Origin: Pedobacter jejuensis
GTDB lineage: Bacteria > Bacteroidota > Bacteroidia > Sphingobacteriales > Sphingobacteriaceae
NCBI RefSeq assembly: GCF_003725795.1
Contig: NZ_RBEE01000009.1
Location: 1 to 64,000 of the forward strand
DNA length: 64,000 nt
Direction: 5' to 3'
Shown piece after piece: positions 7,882-18,306 of this stretch. Position numbers and translations under genes: made by a program. Positions within the stretch are counted from its first letter, which is position 1. The number at the start of each line of letters is the position of its first letter. The notes beneath the pieces are model-generated. The model did not search any database. It had not been told where the DNA came from and worked only from the letters and a program-made list of their open reading frames with translations.

Positions 7882-9429
7882 TTAATACTCACCGAAGGTA
7901 TTTCTCAGAACATCGGCAATCTCTCCAAGGGTTGCATATTTCTCTACAGCATCTATAATCAAAGGCATTAGGTTAGTATCTGTTTTAGCCGCATCACTAA
8001 TTAAATTTAATGCCTTTGTCACCGCCACATTATCTCGCTCGGTTTTTATCTGTTCTAATTTTTGAGTTTGAATTTTACGAATAGAATCATCGATATTAAA
8101 AACTTCGGTAATGCCTTCTTCTTTTTGAGTAAATTTATTTACACCAACTGAAATCCGGCTACCATTTTCAATTTCATTTTGATATTGGTATGCTGCCGAT
8201 GCGATTTCCTGTTGCATGTAATCACTCTCAATTGCATTTACAGACCCGCCCATTGCATCAATCTTTTCGATATATGCCCAAGCCGCAGCCTCAACCTCAT
8301 CTGTAAGATTTTCTACAAAAAAAGATCCTGCCAAAGGATCGACAGTATCTGTTACACCGCTCTCAAGACCGATAATTTGTTGGGTTCTTAAGGCAATTTT
8401 AGCGGCAGCTTCTGTTGGTAATGATAGCGCTTCATCATAGCCATTTGTATGCAAAGATTGCGTACCACCTAAAACAGCTGCCATTGCTTGGTTGGTAACC
8501 CTTATAACATTATTTAAAGGTTGTTGAGCAGTTAAAGTAGAACCACCTGTTTGAGTATGAAAACGAAGCATCTGCGCTTTCTCATCAGTCGCACCCAAAT
8601 CTTTTGTAATTTTTGCCCACATCCTTCTTGCTGCTCTGAACTTCGCAATCTCTTCAAAAAAGTTGTTGTGGCAATTAAAAAAAAACGATAATCGCTTAGC
8701 AAAAACATTAATATCCAAACCCTTGTCAATCGCTGCTTTTAAATATGTTTTACCGTTAGCGAGTGTAAATGCCAATTCCTGAACTGCGGTTGAGCCTGCC
8801 TCGCGAATGTGATACCCGGAAATAGAAATTGTATTCCACTTTGGTACTTCTTTACTACAGAACTCAAAAATATCGGTAATTAAACGCATCGATTGTTTTG
8901 GAGGATAAATGTAGGTTCCTCTGGCAGCGTATTCTTTTAAAATGTCGTTTTGTATCGTTCCTGATATTTGCTTTAAATCTGCTCCCTGCTTTTTTGCCAA
9001 TGCAATGTACATGGCAAGTAAACTCGAAGCAGTTGCATTAATCGTCATTGATGTGGTGATATTTTTTAGTTCAATTCCATCAAATAAAATCTCTATATCT
9101 TTTAACGAATCGATGGCTACACCAACTTTTCCTACCTCTCCATCAGCCATTTCATGATCTGAATCATAACCAATTTGGGTTGGCAAATCAAAAGCTACAG
9201 ATAAACCAGTCGTTCCCTGATTCAACAGGTAATGATAGCGTTTATTCGATTCTTCTGCAGTAGAAAAACCTGCATATTGTCTCATTGTCCACAACCTACC
9301 ACGATACATATCTTTCTGAATACCTCGGGTAAAAGGAAATTCACCCGGTCTTTCCTCCATTGGCCTTGCCGATAAATACAATTCTTTAATTTCGATGCCA
9401 GATGAGGTGGTATGTTTTTTATCGCTCAT
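7882..9429 (-). CDS. Acyl-CoA mutase large subunit (methylmalonyl-CoA mutase type)
   Basis: A 515-residue catalytic TIM-barrel subunit of a B12-dependent acyl-CoA mutase. Family landmarks are [12 protein letters not shown] (51-62, with the active-site Tyr52 seen in methylmalonyl-CoA mutases), [11 protein letters not shown] (202-212) and [14 protein letters not shown] (291-304). The C-terminal cobalamin-binding domain of the long single-chain form, with its DxHxxG motif, is absent, so a separate small B12-binding subunit must be encoded elsewhere. The likely reaction is succinyl-CoA to (R)-methylmalonyl-CoA or the reverse; an isobutyryl-type substrate cannot be excluded. Confidence 0.85.
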   Translation of the reverse strand: MSDKKHTTSSGIEIKELYLSARPMEERPGEFPFTRGIQKDMYRGRLWTMRQYAGFSTAEESNKRYHYLLNQGTTGLSVAFDLPTQIGYDSDHEMADGEVGKVGVAIDSLKDIEILFDGIELKNITTSMTINATASSLLAMYIALAKKQGADLKQISGTIQNDILKEYAARGTYIYPPKQSMRLITDIFEFCSKEVPKWNTISISGYHIREAGSTAVQELAFTLANGKTYLKAAIDKGLDINVFAKRLSFFFNCHNNFFEEIAKFRAARRMWAKITKDLGATDEKAQMLRFHTQTGGSTLTAQQPLNNVIRVTNQAMAAVLGGTQSLHTNGYDEALSLPTEAAAKIALRTQQIIGLESGVTDTVDPLAGSFFVENLTDEVEAAAWAYIEKIDAMGGSVNAIESDYMQQEIASAAYQYQNEIENGSRISVGVNKFTQKEEGITEVFNIDDSIRKIQTQKLEQIKTERDNVAVTKALNLISDAAKTDTNLMPLIIDAVEKYATLGEIADVLRNTFGEY

Positions 9430-9542
9430 AATTTGATTGTATATTGGTTCAGTAGTTCATTAGTCAATGGTACATTGGTTCATTGGTAACTCCTTCAAAA
9501 TTTAGACTATTGCAAGTTTCCAATTTCATCAAAAGCTCGTGA

Positions 9543-10073
9543 TCAGAACAGTTTTTGAATATCCTTTTTTATTAACTCAATAGTTAAATCGTAAGGATTT
9601 TCGTCAATGCTGGCCATGTGCTGCAAAATTGCCTTGCTTAATTCTATTCCGTTGGCTTCAGCTGGTAATCCTTGCACTGCATTATTTATCATCGCGATGG
9701 TATCATCTTTCAACTTGCGCACAACATTCCAGGTAATACTATCTACATAAAGTTGTTGGGTTATATTATGCTGATATTCTGTTCGAATCTCATTTAAAAT
9801 ACCAGCTTGCAATACTGCAATACCAATGCCTTGTTGATGAAGGCGAACCAATAAATTAGCTGGATTAATTCTATCGATAAAAATGATTAAACGCTCGTGC
9901 GCCTGTAATCTCAAAGGCAATAAATGGGCTCTTGATTCTTTATTCAATTCAACCGTTTTTAAATTAAAAAACCGCTGTATATCGCTTTTCAAAAAATGAT
10001 AAATTGCAAATAAGGCTATAAAAACTCCTATTGCAAGGGTTAATACATCTGTTAAAATTTGTGGTGTGCTCAT
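9543..10073 (-). CDS. Membrane-anchored conserved hypothetical protein
   Basis: A 176-residue protein with one N-terminal transmembrane helix (about residues 10-29, ending AIYHFLK) followed by a soluble domain of about 140 residues rich in helices and heptad-like spacing. It resembles proteins of unknown function confined to Bacteroidota. No catalytic motif is seen. It is divergent from the A-type Fe-S carrier gene, and the gap behind it (9430-9542) holds TTCATTGGT-like simple repeats. Confidence 0.65.
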   Translation of the reverse strand: MSTPQILTDVLTLAIGVFIALFAIYHFLKSDIQRFFNLKTVELNKESRAHLLPLRLQAHERLIIFIDRINPANLLVRLHQQGIGIAVLQAGILNEIRTEYQHNITQQLYVDSITWNVVRKLKDDTIAMINNAVQGLPAEANGIELSKAILQHMASIDENPYDLTIELIKKDIQKLF

Positions 10074-10133
10074 GGTATTGTTTAAGTACGGTAATTTTAA
10101 AACCCGATAAAAGCAAAAATGTGCATTATTATT

Positions 10134-10141
10134 TATATTTG
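10134..10141 (+). promoter_or_regulatory. Promoter -7 element TATATTTG
   Basis: Exact TAnnTTTG match 22 bases before the ATG of the Fe-S carrier gene at 10164. It predicts a 5-prime leader of fewer than 20 bases. No clear -33 TTTG is visible. Confidence 0.6.
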
Positions 10142-10163
10142 TGATAGATTAAATTTAAATAAC

Positions 10164-10517
10164 ATGAGCACAACAGTTGATACCGCATTTGCACCAGTTA
10201 CTTTTTCTGAAGGTGCAGCAAAAGAGTTATATAAATTAAAAGATCAGCAAGAAATTGGTGATGATTATGGTTTACGTGTAGGCGTTGAAGGTGGTGGTTG
10301 CGCAGGTATGAATTATATTTTAGGCTTTGACCAAAGAAAAGATGGCGACCAGGAATATTTTATTGATGGCATTAAAGTATTTATGAACAAAGCCCACCAA
10401 ATGTATTTAATGGGAATGATGATTGATTGGCAAGATGGTTTAAACTCTCGTGGTTTTACATTTGTTAATCCTAATGCAACCAGCACCTGCGGTTGCGGAA
10501 CAAGTTTTTCGGCATAA
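10164..10517 (+). CDS. A-type iron-sulfur cluster carrier (HesB/IscA/ErpA family)
   Basis: A 117-residue A-type carrier that accepts and passes on [Fe-S] clusters in the cytoplasm. The three conserved cysteines are in place: Cys46 in GGGCAGMNY, and Cys109 and Cys111 in the CGCG motif near the C terminus. The ATG at 10164 is preferred to one at 10119 because the longer form adds 15 residues outside the family and would overlap the promoter motif at 10134. It stands alone, followed by a terminator; iscS and iscU are not in the window. Confidence 0.9.
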   Translation: MSTTVDTAFAPVTFSEGAAKELYKLKDQQEIGDDYGLRVGVEGGGCAGMNYILGFDQRKDGDQEYFIDGIKVFMNKAHQMYLMGMMIDWQDGLNSRGFTFVNPNATSTCGCGTSFSA

Positions 10518-10544
10518 AGAAAATTAAATTGTAACATAATATAC

Positions 10545-10580
10545 AGTCCCCTTGTCTAAACATCGGGACTTTTTTATTTT
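10545..10580 (+). terminator. Terminator after the Fe-S carrier gene
   Basis: AGTCCC (10545-10550) pairs with GGGACT (10565-10570) across a 14-base loop, followed by a T-rich run. Confidence 0.65.
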
Positions 10581-10629
10581 TAAAGCAATTTGCTGAAAAT
10601 ATGTCTTATCGCAATTACGCTTATAACTA

Positions 10630-11862
10630 ATGAATTACAGAGAAAACATCAGGCTGGCCTTACAATCTATCAAAAGCAATCGGTTACGTACCATGCTTAC
10701 GGCTTTAATTATTGCGATTGGTTTAAGTGCACTTGTTGGTATTCTAACAACACTCGATGCTGTAAAAACCAGCATGACTCAGGCATTTAGCAGCATGGGT
10801 GCAAATTCATTTACCATACGTAACCGCGGTACCGGGATTAGAATTGGTGGACAAGGGAAAAGACCAAAACCATTTAAAGCCATTCGCTTTGAAGATGCCG
10901 TAAAGTTTAAAGATAGCTTAAACACACCTGCAACTGTAGCGGTAAGTGTTTTTGCAAGTGGTGGTTCTACTGTTAAGAATGGCAGTTTAAAAACGAATCC
11001 AAATATTAATGTTCAAGGTATTGATGAAAACGGATTAAATTCTCAAGGATTAAGTTTAGCCGAAGGAAGAAATTTTAGCAAATCGGAAGTAGAACTCGGT
11101 AGCAACGTTTGCATTGTAGGTAGCGAAATTGTTGATAAGCTATTTAAAAATGTAGATCCAATGGATAAACTTATAAACGTTGGCAACAATAGGTTTAAAA
11201 TAGTTGGCGTTTTAGCAACAAAAGGCTCGAGTATGGGTTTTAGTGGCGATAGGGCGGTTTATGTACCGCTTTTAAAAGCAAAGCAGATTAATGCAAACGC
11301 CAATCCATCATACACCATTACAGTAATGGTTCCAACCAACGATATGCAGGAAAATATTATTGGAGAATCTACTGCATTATTTAGAAACATCAGGAAAGTA
11401 AAAATTAACGAGCCAAACAATTTTGAGATTACCAAAAGCGATGCAATTGCTCAAACGCTATTTGAGCAACTAAACTATGTTGTTTATGGTGGCATAGCGA
11501 TAGGTGTAATTACATTAATTGGTGCATCAATTGGACTTATGAATATTATGCTAGTATCTGTAACGGAGAGAACAAGGGAAATCGGAATCAGAAAAGCAAT
11601 TGGAGCCAATCCTAAAGTTATTCGTCGCCAGTTTTTAATAGAGGCAGTAGTAATATGTTTAATGGGTGGTAGTTTAGGGATATTTCTTGGAATTCTTATA
11701 GGCAACTTAATATCGTTTGCAATGGGCGGCTCTTTTATAATCCCTTGGCTATTTATATTCGGAGGTTTTGTTATTTGCGTTGGCGTTGGTATTTTATCAG
11801 GTTATTATCCTGCAAAAAAAGCATCGAAATTAGACCCGGTTGAGGCATTAAGATACGAATAG
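10630..11862 (+). CDS. ABC transporter permease, MacB/FtsX type
   Basis: A 410-residue permease of the MacB family. The N-terminal segment [20 protein letters not shown] leads into the first transmembrane helix (about 20-42). A large periplasmic MacB_PCD-like domain spans about 45-270. Three further helices make the FtsX core, with [12 protein letters not shown] between the first two of them and PVEALRYE at the end. Such permeases work with an ATPase and often an HlyD-type adaptor in efflux or lipoprotein export; neither partner is next to it here, so its cargo is unknown. Confidence 0.85.
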   Translation: MNYRENIRLALQSIKSNRLRTMLTALIIAIGLSALVGILTTLDAVKTSMTQAFSSMGANSFTIRNRGTGIRIGGQGKRPKPFKAIRFEDAVKFKDSLNTPATVAVSVFASGGSTVKNGSLKTNPNINVQGIDENGLNSQGLSLAEGRNFSKSEVELGSNVCIVGSEIVDKLFKNVDPMDKLINVGNNRFKIVGVLATKGSSMGFSGDRAVYVPLLKAKQINANANPSYTITVMVPTNDMQENIIGESTALFRNIRKVKINEPNNFEITKSDAIAQTLFEQLNYVVYGGIAIGVITLIGASIGLMNIMLVSVTERTREIGIRKAIGANPKVIRRQFLIEAVVICLMGGSLGIFLGILIGNLISFAMGGSFIIPWLFIFGGFVICVGVGILSGYYPAKKASKLDPVEALRYE

Positions 11863-11923
11863 CTATAAACTACAGAAAATCTTTCTTGTTAGAATATTAG
11901 ATTTCCAAGCTGCTAAGCTTTGT

Positions 11924-12661
11924 TTAAAGTAAGGCGTTATTTAGCTGATGCATGCTTAAAAGCGTTTGCATAGAATTTGTATTAAGGCTTTCTTGTAAGG
12001 CCGCGGCATGTTTAAGATGATGCATATCACTTCCGATAAAATCAACAAGATGATTTTCCACCATATGTTCTGCAACTTTTTTAGCGCTCGTTCCGTAATA
12101 TCCGGTTAATGCAATAGAATTTAATTGTAGCAAACAGCCGGTTTCTCTTATCAGCTGATATGTTTCTGTTGCACCGTAGTAATATGGGTATCTTTCTGGG
12201 TGAGCCAAAACAGGCTTGTAACCAGCATCCTGCATGGTTTTAATAAAACTGAAAAGATTTTGGGGGGCGTTTATGTAAGAAAGCTCAAAAAGGATATAAT
12301 TATTTCCAAAAGTTAAAACTTCCTTTTGCCTGATTTTCTTTTCTAAAGTTTCATCTAAATAATATTCGGCGGCGGCATTAACTTCTACATCTAGCTGAAT
12401 ATCAAGCAAACCCTTCCTTAAAACATCTAAAGCTCTATTTATTGTATCTGGCGTATTTCTAAAATAATCTGCCATGATATGAGGCGTAGCAATTAGCTTT
12501 TTAAAGCCAAGTGCTTTAAATTTTTTGGCAAGCAATAAAGAATCGTTAAGGTTTTGGGCACCATCATCTATGCCCGGAAGTATATGCGAGTGCATATCCG
12601 TAGCGATGTTTGAAAAATTAAATTCTGGTGTTATTTTTTTCTTCTTGAAAAAATCGAACAT
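11924..12661 (-). CDS. CpsB/YwqE-type tyrosine phosphatase (PHP domain)
   Basis: A 245-residue PHP-superfamily phosphohydrolase of the CpsB/CapC/YwqE group, manganese-dependent protein-tyrosine phosphatases that act on capsule kinases. Metal-binding motifs are visible: DMHSHILPGIDDGA (H24, H26) near the start, HPERY in the middle, and GSDMHHLKH near the end. It is the last gene of a run containing UDP-sugar enzymes, which suits a role in polysaccharide control, but no BY-kinase or Wza-like gene is in the window. Confidence 0.85.
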   Translation of the reverse strand: MFDFFKKKKITPEFNFSNIATDMHSHILPGIDDGAQNLNDSLLLAKKFKALGFKKLIATPHIMADYFRNTPDTINRALDVLRKGLLDIQLDVEVNAAAEYYLDETLEKKIRQKEVLTFGNNYILFELSYINAPQNLFSFIKTMQDAGYKPVLAHPERYPYYYGATETYQLIRETGCLLQLNSIALTGYYGTSAKKVAEHMVENHLVDFIGSDMHHLKHAAALQESLNTNSMQTLLSMHQLNNALL

Positions 12662-12679
12662 TTTAATTTAACTAGAAAT

Positions 12680-13234
12680 TTAAACTTCTTTGGGTAAACT
12701 TGAAGCTTCAGCCGCACCTGCTAATTTAGAAGAATAAATTTTAGATAGCAATTGATTTATATTTTCACTTAAATCAAATTGAAGATCTTCATGCAGTTTT
12801 TTAGATTTATTTAGTGTTATGGCTACTGTTTTTAAATAATAAGTAGCAAACAAAAACCCAAAATCTTTATATCCAAAAACAGATCTCTTATAATCAACCG
12901 GAATTTTGTTTAAAATATAAATTTTCAGCTCAACCTCACCAAGGGCGTCTTTCGTTACTTTATAAAAATGATTTACGCCTGTAATCATTTTTCTAACTTT
13001 CGCTAGTGCTTCTTTAACCGTTAATTTTTTAAGCTCAGGTATTTGATTGTCGATATCAGCTTTTATTAGATCTTTTCGGTTTTCCAAATCCGATTCATCT
13101 TCAAGCAATTTAAAATGAAGATGTTCTGTTAAAACTTTATCCTTGGCAATTAAGCGAAGCAATAACTTATCTTTTTCTTTAACAGGCAGTTCTGTAATAA
13201 CGAGTTTTAAGTTTTTGTGCTCTGCAAGCTTCAT
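12680..13234 (-). CDS. Hypothetical protein within the UDP-sugar operon
   Basis: A 184-residue protein that I do not recognise. It is lysine- and leucine-rich, starts MKLAEHKNLKLVITELPVKE, and appears alpha-helical with no signal peptide or membrane segment. Its ATG directly abuts the galE stop and it is 18 bases before the phosphatase gene, so it is very likely co-transcribed. A recurring DKLLLRLI-like region near residue 25 and a KYFLFATYYL-like hydrophobic stretch near 130 are the only distinctive parts. Confidence 0.6.
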   Translation of the reverse strand: MKLAEHKNLKLVITELPVKEKDKLLLRLIAKDKVLTEHLHFKLLEDESDLENRKDLIKADIDNQIPELKKLTVKEALAKVRKMITGVNHFYKVTKDALGEVELKIYILNKIPVDYKRSVFGYKDFGFLFATYYLKTVAITLNKSKKLHEDLQFDLSENINQLLSKIYSSKLAGAAEASSLPKEV

Positions 13235-14257
13235 TTAAAATGGATTTGCTTTGATATACTTTTCCCACTCCCAGGCAGATCGCATCATTTCATTAATATC
13301 TAACTCTGTTTGCCAATTAAGCAATTCTTTTGATTTGGTTACATCGCCATAAATTTGTTCGATATCTCCTTCTCTCCTTGGGCCAATTTGGTAGTTTAAT
13401 TTTTCTCCTGTTGATGATTCGAAAGCTTTTATAATTTCCAATACAGATGAACCTTTTCCAGTACCGATATTAAACACTTCGTAATTGGTTTCTGCACTTG
13501 TGCTTTCCATTCTTTTTATGGCAGCTACGTGTGCTTTAGCTAAATCAACAACATGGATATAATCACGAATCGCACTTCCATCAGGCGTATTGTAATCATT
13601 TCCATAAACCGTAATCGCACTACGTTTGCCAATTGCCGATTGTGTAATAAAAGGCACTAGGTTAGCCGGTACACCAATCGGTAATTCGCCAATTAAGGCT
13701 GTTTCGTGTGCGCCAACCGGGTTAAAATAACGTAAAGCAACAACATTCAAATCTGGAGTTACAGCAGCAGTTTCAACCAAGATTTCTTCCGCAATCTGCT
13801 TTGTATTTCCGTAAGGAGATTCTGCCTGCTTAACTTTTTCAGCTTCTGTAACCGGTAAATTATCAGGCTGACCATATACCGTACAAGAGGAAGAAAAAAC
13901 GAAATTGATTTTTCTATTGAAAGCTTCTAACAGATTAATAAGGCTGAAGAAATTATTTTTATAATATTTTAAGGGCTTTTGAACCGATTCGCCAACAGCC
14001 TTAAAAGCTGCGAAGTGAATGATACCTGTAATATCATTATGCTTCGCAGCAAAATCATTTACTTTTTGAACATCACATAAATCAAATTGGTGAAACTCTG
14101 GTTTTACACCGATAATCGCTTCAATCTGATCTAAAATTTTAATACTAGAGTTTGATAAATCATCAATAATTACAACTTCATAACCTGCGTTATGCAATTC
14201 GACAACAGTATGAGAACCTATGTATCCGGTACCTCCGGTAACTAAAATTTTAGACAT
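13235..14257 (-). CDS. galE: UDP-glucose 4-epimerase
   Basis: A 340-residue short-chain dehydrogenase-type epimerase interconverting UDP-glucose and UDP-galactose (or the N-acetyl forms). The NAD-binding motif GGTGYIG (8-14), the catalytic SSSCTVYG segment and the YxxxK pair (Tyr149, Lys153) are present, and the length is typical of GalE. It lies three bases after the UDP-glucuronate decarboxylase gene, in an operon making nucleotide sugars for surface polysaccharide. Confidence 0.92.
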   Translation of the reverse strand: MSKILVTGGTGYIGSHTVVELHNAGYEVVIIDDLSNSSIKILDQIEAIIGVKPEFHQFDLCDVQKVNDFAAKHNDITGIIHFAAFKAVGESVQKPLKYYKNNFFSLINLLEAFNRKINFVFSSSCTVYGQPDNLPVTEAEKVKQAESPYGNTKQIAEEILVETAAVTPDLNVVALRYFNPVGAHETALIGELPIGVPANLVPFITQSAIGKRSAITVYGNDYNTPDGSAIRDYIHVVDLAKAHVAAIKRMESTSAETNYEVFNIGTGKGSSVLEIIKAFESSTGEKLNYQIGPRREGDIEQIYGDVTKSKELLNWQTELDINEMMRSAWEWEKYIKANPF

Positions 14258-14260
14258 TTT

Positions 14261-15250
14261 TTAACGATTGTATTTATGGAAATCTTTGTGTTCTATTTTT
14301 GCCAAAGCCTCTTCAGGCAATGATTTAAAGTAATCATAAGTAATTTTTAAACCTTCTGCCCTACCAACTTTAGGCTCCCAGTTTAAAAGCGCTCTTGCTT
14401 TTGTAATATCCGGACGGCGTTGTTTCGGGTCATCTTGTGGTAGTTCTTTATAAACTATCTTTTGCGATGTACCTGTTAATTTGATAATTTCTTCGCAGAA
14501 TTGTTTGATGGTGATTTCATCTGGGTTACCGATGTTTACCGGCTGAGCGTAATCGCTCATCAATAAACGATAAATACCTTCAATTAAATCATCAACATAA
14601 CAAAACGAACGGGTTTGACTACCATCACCGAAAACAGTTAAATCTTCGCCTCTTAAAGCCTGACCAATAAATGCTGGTAAAACCCTTCCATCGTTTAAAC
14701 GCATTCTTGGTCCGTAAGTATTAAAAATACGGATGATACGCGTTTCTACACCATGAAAAGTGTGGTAAGCCATTGTTATTGCTTCCTGAAAACGTTTTGC
14801 TTCATCATAAACACCTCTTGGCCCTACCGGGTTTACGTTACCCCAATATTCCTCTGGTTGAGGATTAACACTTGGGTCGCCATAAACTTCAGAAGTAGAT
14901 GCAATTAACATTCTTGCTCCTTTTGCTCTAGCCAAACCTAATAAATTGTGTGTACCCAAAGAACCAACCTTTAAAGTTTGAATCGGGATTTTTAAATAAT
15001 CTATCGGGCTTGCAGGAGATGCAAAGTGTAAAATATAATCTAAAGTTCCGGGTATATGAACGAATTTAGAAACATCGTGATTGTAAAATTCGAAATTCTC
15101 CAAATGAAACAAATGTTCGATATTGGTTAAATCCCCGGTAATCAGATTATCCATACCGATAACATGATACCCTTCTTTAATAAAACGGTCGCAAAGATGC
15201 GAGCCTAAAAAGCCGGCTGCACCGGTAATTAAAATTCTTTTAGTGCTCAT
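14261..15250 (-). CDS. UDP-glucuronate decarboxylase (UDP-xylose synthase type)
   Basis: A 329-residue extended SDR enzyme. It has the NAD-binding GAAGFLG (10-16), the YxxxK pair (Tyr148, Lys152) in GVYDEAKR, and the IFNTYGPRM and [12 protein letters not shown] segments typical of UDP-xylose synthases. It converts UDP-glucuronate to UDP-xylose and carbon dioxide. Being two bases downstream of ugd, which makes UDP-glucuronate, supports that assignment strongly. A dTDP-glucose dehydratase is an alternative but fits less well. Confidence 0.85.
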   Translation of the reverse strand: MSTKRILITGAAGFLGSHLCDRFIKEGYHVIGMDNLITGDLTNIEHLFHLENFEFYNHDVSKFVHIPGTLDYILHFASPASPIDYLKIPIQTLKVGSLGTHNLLGLARAKGARMLIASTSEVYGDPSVNPQPEEYWGNVNPVGPRGVYDEAKRFQEAITMAYHTFHGVETRIIRIFNTYGPRMRLNDGRVLPAFIGQALRGEDLTVFGDGSQTRSFCYVDDLIEGIYRLLMSDYAQPVNIGNPDEITIKQFCEEIIKLTGTSQKIVYKELPQDDPKQRRPDITKARALLNWEPKVGRAEGLKITYDYFKSLPEEALAKIEHKDFHKYNR

Positions 15251-15252
15251 GC

Positions 15253-16563
15253 TTAATCTATTAATTTACGACCAATACTGTTATAATAATATCCCAAATC
15301 TATCATTTTCTGAAGATCATAAAGGTTTCTTCCATCAAAAATCACTTTATTTTTTAGGATTGATTCTATTTTCTCGAAATCAGGGTTACGGAATACCGAC
15401 CATTCTGTCGCGATTAATAGTGCATCTGCATCTTTTAAAGCATCGTATTGATTATCGGCAAACACAACTTTATCACCTATAATGTTTTTTACGTTAGCCA
15501 TTCCTTCCGGATCGAAGACGCTAACCGTTGCACCATGTTTAACCAAAGCATCAATAATATATAAAGCAGGTGCTTCGCGGATATCATCCGTTTCAGGTTT
15601 GAAAGCCAAACCCCAAAGTGCAAAATGTTTACCGGCGATATCGTTTTTATAGTATTTTAAAACTTTATCAACCAAAATCGTTTTTTGGCGTTCGTTAACT
15701 TCCATTACCGATTTTAAAATCTGGAAATCGTAAGTGTTTTCATCTGCAGCCATTACCAGTGCCTGAACATCTTTTGGAAAACAAGAACCACCGTAACCAA
15801 TTCCAGGGAAAAGGAAACGTTTACCAATTCGCTCGTCTGATCCAATTCCTCTTCTTACAGCATCTACATCAGCACCAACCAATTCGCAAAGGTTAGCCAC
15901 CTCGTTCATAAAAGTAATTTTAGTAGCCAGAAATGAGTTAGCTGCATATTTTGTCAATTCAGATGAACGCTCATCCATAAACAAAATCGGGTTTCCCTGG
16001 CGAACATAAGGACCGTAAAGTTCGGTCATTAATTTCTTTGCTCTTTCGCTTGTTGTCCCTAAAACAACACGATCTGGTTTCATAAAATCTTCTACAGCAA
16101 CACCTTCACGCAAAAATTCAGGGTTTGAAACCACATCAACTTCGATATCTGTGTTTTCTTTAAATACTGCTCTAACCTTATCAGCGGTACCAACCGGCAC
16201 GGTAGATTTGTTTACAATAATTTTATAGCCTTTAATGATTTTAGAGATATCTTTTGCAGCACCTAAAATATAAGAAAGATCAGCAGCACCGTCTCCACCC
16301 GGAGGCGTAGGCAAAGCCATAAAAATGATTTGAGCTTCTTCAATAGCATCTGCAAGATTTATTGTGAAATGTAACCTGCCTTGTTCTATATTTCTATGGA
16401 ACAGCAAATCCAACCCAGGTTCGTAAATTGGAACCTGACCATCCTGCATTTTTTTTACTTTGGCTTCATTTATGTCAACACAAATGACGTTATTACCTGT
16501 TTCTGCCAAACAAGTTCCGGTAACCAAACCTACATATCCGGTACCAACTACGGCTATTTTCAT
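15253..16563 (-). CDS. ugd: UDP-glucose 6-dehydrogenase
   Basis: A 436-residue NAD-dependent dehydrogenase oxidising UDP-glucose to UDP-glucuronate. It shows the Rossmann motif GTGYVG (7-12), the KSTVPVGT segment (119-126) and the catalytic Cys261 in GGSCFPKD. The open frame extends to 16647, but the ATG at 16563 starts exactly at the conserved [12 protein letters not shown], so it is used here. It heads the UDP-sugar operon and is divergent from waaA with 65 bases between them. Confidence 0.93.
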   Translation of the reverse strand: MKIAVVGTGYVGLVTGTCLAETGNNVICVDINEAKVKKMQDGQVPIYEPGLDLLFHRNIEQGRLHFTINLADAIEEAQIIFMALPTPPGGDGAADLSYILGAAKDISKIIKGYKIIVNKSTVPVGTADKVRAVFKENTDIEVDVVSNPEFLREGVAVEDFMKPDRVVLGTTSERAKKLMTELYGPYVRQGNPILFMDERSSELTKYAANSFLATKITFMNEVANLCELVGADVDAVRRGIGSDERIGKRFLFPGIGYGGSCFPKDVQALVMAADENTYDFQILKSVMEVNERQKTILVDKVLKYYKNDIAGKHFALWGLAFKPETDDIREAPALYIIDALVKHGATVSVFDPEGMANVKNIIGDKVVFADNQYDALKDADALLIATEWSVFRNPDFEKIESILKNKVIFDGRNLYDLQKMIDLGYYYNSIGRKLID

Positions 16564-16628
16564 ATATTTAATAGGGGATTTTAAATATTTTCGTTTTATC
16601 TTGGCACGAAGATAATAAAATACAATCA

Positions 16629-17867
16629 ATGCTTTTACTTTATACAATAGGAATTAAAATTTATAACTTGATTATTTGGTTTTTCTCCTTTTTTAATACA
16701 AAAGCAGCACTTTTTATATCTGGAAGGAAACAGATTTTCAAACAGATAGCCGAAAAAATCAATCCGAACGACAGAAATATCTGGTTTCATTTTGCTTCAT
16801 TAGGTGAATTTGAGCAAGGCAGACCCGTTCTTGAAAAAATAAAAGAATTACATCCTGAAAAAAAAATAATCATAACTTTTTTTTCTCCATCAGGTTATGA
16901 AATAAGAAAAAACTATGCTCTGGCAGATGGTATTTTTTATTTGCCATTGGATGGAAGAACAAATGCAAAGCGATTTATTGAATTGATAAATCCTGAGATG
17001 GCAATTTTTACTAAATATGAATTTTGGTATTACTATTTTAAAGCCCTTAAAACTAATAATATTCCGCTTTATATTATTTCTGGTATCTTCAGGAAAGAGC
17101 AAGTTTTCTTTAGATTTTATGGAGGCTTTTATCGAAAAATATTAAAAAACGTTACGCACTTTTTTGTTCAGAATGACGAAAGTTCATCGCTATTGAGGTC
17201 AATCGGATTAAATAATGTGACTTTAAGTGGCGATACACGTTTTGACCGGGTTTATGAAAATGCTATTCAACCCAAAAACCTCCCATTGATAGAATCATTT
17301 TGTGAAGATGCGAAAGTGATGGTTTGCGGAAGCACCTGGCCGGATGATGAAAAGCTTTTATCAGTGTTACCGGATAAATATCCCAATTGGAAATTTATAA
17401 TTGCACCACATGAAATTGACGAAAGACATTTACAAAGTATTGAGAACCAATTTTCAGTTAGTAGTTTGCGGTATTCAGTGTTAAGCCATACGTCAGTTAA
17501 TCCACACGATGGCGATTCTGATAAGAAGGTTCAAATATTAATAATTGATAATATTGGAATCCTTTCTGCTTTATATCAATATGGGCAAATAGCATATATT
17601 GGAGGCGGTTTTGGAGCAGGAATTCATAATACGCTAGAAGCGGCAGCTTTTGGCTTGCCTGTAATTTTCGGTCCAAAATTTAATAAATTCCAGGAAGCTA
17701 AAGGCTTAATAAAAATCAATGCGGCAAAGAGTGTTTCATCAGTTAATGAGTTGATTGAAGCTTTTGAGGACTTTAAATCAAATGATAAAGCTTCTGCAGC
17801 AGCAAAAAAATATGTCTTTGATAAAAAAGGAGCAACAGAATCTATTTTAAAGAAGATTAATTTTTAA
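16629..17867 (+). CDS. waaA: 3-deoxy-D-manno-octulosonic acid (Kdo) transferase
   Basis: A 412-residue GT30 glycosyltransferase that adds Kdo from CMP-Kdo to lipid A precursor on the inner face of the cytoplasmic membrane. An N-terminal membrane anchor (about 1-22) precedes the ASLGEFEQGRP motif with the candidate catalytic Glu60. GSTWPDDE and the GGGFGAGIHNTLEAAAFG nucleotide-binding segment lie in the C-terminal half. It indicates that the organism makes Kdo-containing lipopolysaccharide. The last 11 bases overlap the end of the convergent RES toxin gene. Confidence 0.93.
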   Translation: MLLLYTIGIKIYNLIIWFFSFFNTKAALFISGRKQIFKQIAEKINPNDRNIWFHFASLGEFEQGRPVLEKIKELHPEKKIIITFFSPSGYEIRKNYALADGIFYLPLDGRTNAKRFIELINPEMAIFTKYEFWYYYFKALKTNNIPLYIISGIFRKEQVFFRFYGGFYRKILKNVTHFFVQNDESSSLLRSIGLNNVTLSGDTRFDRVYENAIQPKNLPLIESFCEDAKVMVCGSTWPDDEKLLSVLPDKYPNWKFIIAPHEIDERHLQSIENQFSVSSLRYSVLSHTSVNPHDGDSDKKVQILIIDNIGILSALYQYGQIAYIGGGFGAGIHNTLEAAAFGLPVIFGPKFNKFQEAKGLIKINAAKSVSSVNELIEAFEDFKSNDKASAAAKKYVFDKKGATESILKKINF

Positions 17868-18306
17868 TCCGCACATCAAATAAAAATGGCTTGACGTTAG
17901 TGAGCGTAATTTTTTCAAAATCAATATGATTTGGATTTATGAGATAATTATATTCATCCTGAATAATTGAAGAGGGAATGCGCAGAATAGCAGTTTTATT
18001 TCCCTTTATCCAGTCACTGCCAATTTTTTGAGTCAAATGCATGTTTTCAAACGAATTCCAGTTTTTTGGCAAATCATTTATTTTAATTTCATCAATTGCA
18101 ACATCATCTAGAATTTCAATATGCATTACACTAAAATTTAATGATAAGCCCAATTTGCTTCTATGCACAACATTTTCTAAACAGGCTAAAGATTGAGAAC
18201 TGGCCGTATAAATAACTTTAATATCATTAAAATTCCATCTAGCTGCCATACCAGAAGCCTTTAAAATATTGGCGTATTTTGATAAAGCAATTCTAAAGAC
18301 TAACAT
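17857..18306 (-). CDS. RES-domain toxin (NAD+ phosphorylase type)
   Basis: A 149-residue RES-domain protein. Visible landmarks are the Arg and Trp-Asn in AARWNFND (about 22-29), VIYTASSQSLACLE (with Tyr and Glu of the active site), and RIPSSII followed by NYLINPNH toward the C terminus. Characterised RES toxins destroy NAD+ by phosphorolysis or hydrolysis. Its ATG overlaps the antitoxin stop by one base (TAATG), the usual coupled antitoxin-first arrangement. Confidence 0.85.
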   Translation of the reverse strand: MLVFRIALSKYANILKASGMAARWNFNDIKVIYTASSQSLACLENVVHRSKLGLSLNFSVMHIEILDDVAIDEIKINDLPKNWNSFENMHLTQKIGSDWIKGNKTAILRIPSSIIQDEYNYLINPNHIDFEKITLTNVKPFLFDVRIKN

